A program made the translations under genes and the position numbers. This document shows, in pieces, positions 24,717 through 27,466 of a DNA stretch of 27,466 nucleotides. Numbering within the stretch: position 1 is the first letter of the stretch; every line of letters begins with the position of its first letter. Below the pieces are notes generated by a model. The model was not told the DNA's origin and made no database searches. It saw only the letters and a program-made list of their open reading frames with translations. The stretch is from an uncultured Christensenellaceae bacterium (GTDB lineage: Bacteria; Bacillota; Clostridia; Christensenellales; Christensenellaceae), in the NCBI GenBank assembly GCA_934373295.1, contig CAKROK010000024.1, forward strand, positions 1 to 27,466, in the 5' to 3' direction.

Positions 24717-26864
24717 ATGAGCATATATAAGAAAACTTGGCGAAAAATATTTGCTTTAATAACATCAATCTTCATCCTTTTCTCGGCAAATGCAGTCTTT
24801 GCCGCAGATACAGATTCATCGACACAGCGCATACGTGAAATAACCGATTTGCGCGAAACAAACAGTAAGACATATGAGATGTCCGACGGAAGTTACCAAT
24901 GTGTGGTCTATGCGCAGGACGTCCATTACGCCGCTCCAAATGGAACTATGCGTGAAATTGACAACGCAATAACGAACAGCGTTTCAAAGTCAGGCTATTC
25001 CTATAAAAATACGGAAAACAGCTGGTATGCGTATTTTGCGGATAAGCTCACGCAAAACAATGCAGTAAGCATGGAAAAAGACGGCTATTCCGTCTCCTTT
25101 TCACTTCCATCTCCCGATGCTTCATCGGGCGGCGCTCTGATCGACCGGCCCTTATCGGGACAAAGCAGCGCAAAAAACGCTCAAATCACCGCAGATATGT
25201 CTGATATAGAAATCGCGGATAATCCCATATATGCTTCAATGGCTGAGGACGACCGCATAGTTCTATATAAGGACGCTCTGCCCAACGCAGATATTTCATA
25301 TACGGTAAAAACAGGCGCGCTCAAAGAAGATATAATACTGAAAAGCCCCGCCGCACCGCATGAAATCGTATTTGATTTAAACACGACAGGGCTTACGCCC
25401 GATGAAACGGATGGAATAACGGTATTTAAAAATAGCGACGGCGATACGATTTTTGAGCTTGCCCCGCTATATATGGAGGATGCCGAGGGAAAACGCTCAG
25501 AGGACGTCACGCACAAGCTCGAAAGCGAAAACGGCAAATACAGAATAGTCATAACCGCCGATGAAGCCTTTTTAAACGACCCGGATACGGTTTATCCCGT
25601 AATAATCGACCCATCCGTAATGGTTACGGGCAGCTCTGATACTCACGACACCTGCGTCGACCAGCAATATCCAACGTCAAACTACTATCTGAGCGAAAAT
25701 CTCTGGACAGGCGGAAAACTGGGCACGAATGCGATGAGAACGTATATCCAATTCGATTTACCAACTAATTTAAGCAATACACAAATTACAAGCGTATATC
25801 TGCGCATAAAAAAGCGCGAGCATTTAGCGCCTACGGTAAAGGCTTACAGAGTTACGACCAGTTGGGCTTCCAAATCAATCACATGGAACAACAAGCCTAC
25901 TTTTACCACTACGGGAGCGACAGGCGCAATAACACTTGACACAGGCGCATGGTATAAAATTAATGCGACAACCATGGTCAAGAATTGGCGAATCGGGACG
26001 TACCCTAATTATGGCTTTGTGCTTAAAGAGCCGTCCGAAACCACGTCGACACAAAAGACGAAATTCTACTCGTCCGACGCGCCCTCGCCTAATAAGCCGG
26101 AGTTGGTTATTAATTATACGAACCCTCCGTCAGGTCCAGGAATAAGCTCCATAGGTGGTTTAGGTGTTAATGATTATACTAATTGCGAGCATGGAAGCCG
26201 CGCAGGCAGAAGCTTAGTCCAAAAACTGTCGTGCAGAATGCCTGTAAGTATAAATAAAGAATACTTATACTACGATGCAAACGCATATCCTTCGCGGTTT
26301 TTAAATGCTCGCAAGGTAGATCTCTTTGTTTACTCCGGACATGGTGTAGCCAAGAGAAATTATAAAGCTCCCCATTTTTATGCTTCTTCCGCCTCAAAGC
26401 CCTCTCATACATCATCAGAAGACTCAGACACGGTATTTAGGCCATTCGAGGCAAGTAGTAAATACATACGATTTAATCATAAATATGTCGCAATGTATAC
26501 GTGCAATTGGTTAACCTGGAATGGGGCAACTCAACGCACTAATTGTTTCTCAACATTTGCTTCAGGTTGTCGACAGCAATTAGGGTTTGCATCTAGAATG
26601 TTTTTAGACTCACGCGAGGGAAATATGTTTGGTTACAGAATGATTGACTACGCTGAGCCCATAAAAACTGCATTTTTTGAATCTGCAAAATCTTACCAAA
26701 AGCAATCTGATGAAAATGTTATTGCCAGAGTGGCTACATGGAATTCTGCTTCAAACGATACTTTTTACTCTGGTGCATCTGGTTTAGCACCCGGTTATTC
26801 GGGTAATACGTCTCAGTATTCATATTATACTATTACGGTTACCGGAACCGGAATTCATTTTTAA
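24717..26864 (+). CDS. Secreted DNRLRE-module protein with caspase-like C-terminal domain
   Basis: The 715-residue protein starts after AGGAGG. Residues 1-29 form a signal peptide with an AFA cleavage site. Residues 35-297 resemble the N-terminal region of large Firmicute wall-associated proteins (KTYEMSDGSYQCVVYAQDVHY, then YPVIIDPSV). Residues 298-468 look like a DNRLRE/CBM96-type beta-sandwich (TYIQFDLP, YLRIKKRE, SITWNNKP, FYSSDA, PELVINY). The last 240 residues have VDLFVYSGHGV (His542) and YVAMYTCNWL (Cys596). A hydrophobic strand ending in His-Gly and a second strand ending in Cys is the catalytic layout of clan CD peptidases (caspase, gingipain, CHAT). It resembles DUF6345-type domains, but I am unsure of this family name. 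Activity and target are unknown. Base composition drops at about residue 475. Confidence 0.75.
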   Translation: MSIYKKTWRKIFALITSIFILFSANAVFAADTDSSTQRIREITDLRETNSKTYEMSDGSYQCVVYAQDVHYAAPNGTMREIDNAITNSVSKSGYSYKNTENSWYAYFADKLTQNNAVSMEKDGYSVSFSLPSPDASSGGALIDRPLSGQSSAKNAQITADMSDIEIADNPIYASMAEDDRIVLYKDALPNADISYTVKTGALKEDIILKSPAAPHEIVFDLNTTGLTPDETDGITVFKNSDGDTIFELAPLYMEDAEGKRSEDVTHKLESENGKYRIVITADEAFLNDPDTVYPVIIDPSVMVTGSSDTHDTCVDQQYPTSNYYLSENLWTGGKLGTNAMRTYIQFDLPTNLSNTQITSVYLRIKKREHLAPTVKAYRVTTSWASKSITWNNKPTFTTTGATGAITLDTGAWYKINATTMVKNWRIGTYPNYGFVLKEPSETTSTQKTKFYSSDAPSPNKPELVINYTNPPSGPGISSIGGLGVNDYTNCEHGSRAGRSLVQKLSCRMPVSINKEYLYYDANAYPSRFLNARKVDLFVYSGHGVAKRNYKAPHFYASSASKPSHTSSEDSDTVFRPFEASSKYIRFNHKYVAMYTCNWLTWNGATQRTNCFSTFASGCRQQLGFASRMFLDSREGNMFGYRMIDYAEPIKTAFFESAKSYQKQSDENVIARVATWNSASNDTFYSGASGLAPGYSGNTSQYSYYTITVTGTGIHF

Positions 26865-26887
26865 ACTACGAGCTAATGGAGGTTAAT

Positions 26888-27466
26888 ATGAAAAAGAAGT
26901 TTTTCATCTTTATTTTTGCTGCAATATTTCTCGCAACCATTTTTTGTGGCGGATGCCAACAATCCAATAATTCTTCGGAAAATACCTACCCCGAAATAAA
27001 CTGGCCAGCTTTAGGCTCTGCTAATCACAGTGACGTGAAAAAAGAAGTTAATGAAAATTTTAAGATTGATTCGTCCGACGTTAAGGTAAATGTCTATAAG
27101 GTTATAAAGCCTGATATCGATAGGATTATTTCTGATTTAAACAAAAAAATTCAACCAATTAATGAATGGACATACGAAGATGACCGAGTTTATTATGCGG
27201 ATGAAAATCAGCTGATTGAAGTTGATACAAATACAGGATATTGGTTTTTCCAAAGTCGTAAAGAGTATACTTCTCTTTACAATAGTACCACACCTGCTAA
27301 AATATCTTCAGAGCAAGCCATTAATATAGCCAAAAAAGTTGCAGAAGAATATAATGTTGATTTACAGTTGTTCTCTGATATACAAGTAGGTAATATAGAA
27401 TACACACCTGCTCAATCCATTGAATCATCAGAAGAAAGCTCGATTATAATCGGATACGATATATAC
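26888..27466 (+). CDS. Putative lipoprotein, 3' end cut by window edge
   Basis: ATG 26888 follows GGAGG (26878-26882) with five bases between, 23 bases after the secreted-protein stop. The 193 codons visible have no stop before the edge. Residues 1-22 form a lipoprotein-type signal (KKK, hydrophobic run, then CGGC), with Cys23 the likely lipidation site; the -3 residue is unusual. The rest is hydrophilic, and SSEQAINIAKKVAEEYNVD resembles the first helix of PepSY-like repeats found in exported inhibitors and chaperones. That resemblance is weak. Low GC (18 of 60 at 27301-27360) matches the end of the preceding gene. It may be a surface-anchored partner of that protein. Confidence 0.75.
   Translation, partial: MKKKFFIFIFAAIFLATIFCGGCQQSNNSSENTYPEINWPALGSANHSDVKKEVNENFKIDSSDVKVNVYKVIKPDIDRIISDLNKKIQPINEWTYEDDRVYYADENQLIEVDTNTGYWFFQSRKEYTSLYNSTTPAKISSEQAINIAKKVAEEYNVDLQLFSDIQVGNIEYTPAQSIESSEESSIIIGYDIY

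Noticed and set aside
24539..24832. 97-codon minus-strand open frame over the start of the secreted protein
   Set aside because: It overlaps the signal-peptide region of a clear gene and the small ORF, with no supporting start site or domain.

Overview
The window looks like chromosomal DNA of a Clostridia-type Firmicute. Evidence: strong Gram-positive Shine-Dalgarno sites, the rplS-rbgA-rnhB and dprA-topA-trmFO-hslV-hslU gene order known from low-GC Gram-positives, and a DUF512 radical-SAM gene beside der. The housekeeping part is GC-rich (for example 36 of 60 bases at 10981-11040) and favours ATA for isoleucine. I cannot name the genus.

Left edge to 18680: a partial small membrane protein gene on the minus strand (1-407) is divergent from a long plus-strand cluster. 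The cluster starts at a good promoter (554-583) with a structured leader in front of rplS, and a terminator follows rplS. Then come rbgA, rnhB, yraN, a very large double GT-C glycosyltransferase, a GtrA-family membrane protein, comM/yifB, dprA, topA, trmFO, hslV, hslU, a DUF512 radical-SAM gene, der and plsY. These are almost head to tail and end at a strong terminator. No clear promoter separates rplS from rbgA, so the distal genes probably depend on read-through. Themes are ribosome assembly (rplS, rbgA, der), DNA processing (rnhB, yraN, comM, dprA, topA), tRNA modification, proteolysis, phospholipid synthesis and lipid-linked glycosylation.

18681-19491: an 811-base gap between the converging plsY and arg genes. 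I see no convincing gene in it. It is packed with perfect palindromes, including a nested four-way-junction (cloverleaf-like) structure at 19106-19303. This is the most unusual DNA architecture in the window.

19492-23893: a tight minus-strand operon argC-argJ-argB-argD with 4-base overlaps at argJ/argB and argB/argD. It encodes the cyclic (ArgJ-type) route from glutamate to ornithine. Its promoter (TTGCAT, 17 bases, TATAAT) overlaps ArgR-box-like sequences. A TetR-family regulator is divergent from it, with an inverted repeat over its own -35 box.

24440 to the right edge: a promoter, a 53-codon small ORF that reads through a terminator-like hairpin, a 715-residue secreted protein, and a truncated lipoprotein gene. 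The secreted protein has a signal peptide, a DNRLRE-like module and a C-terminal domain with His-Gly and Cys motifs like clan CD (caspase-like) peptidases. Base composition falls sharply from about residue 475 of this protein onward (19 of 60 GC in sampled lines). This suggests a swapped or imported C-terminal domain with its neighbour, and it is the best candidate for an undescribed exported system.
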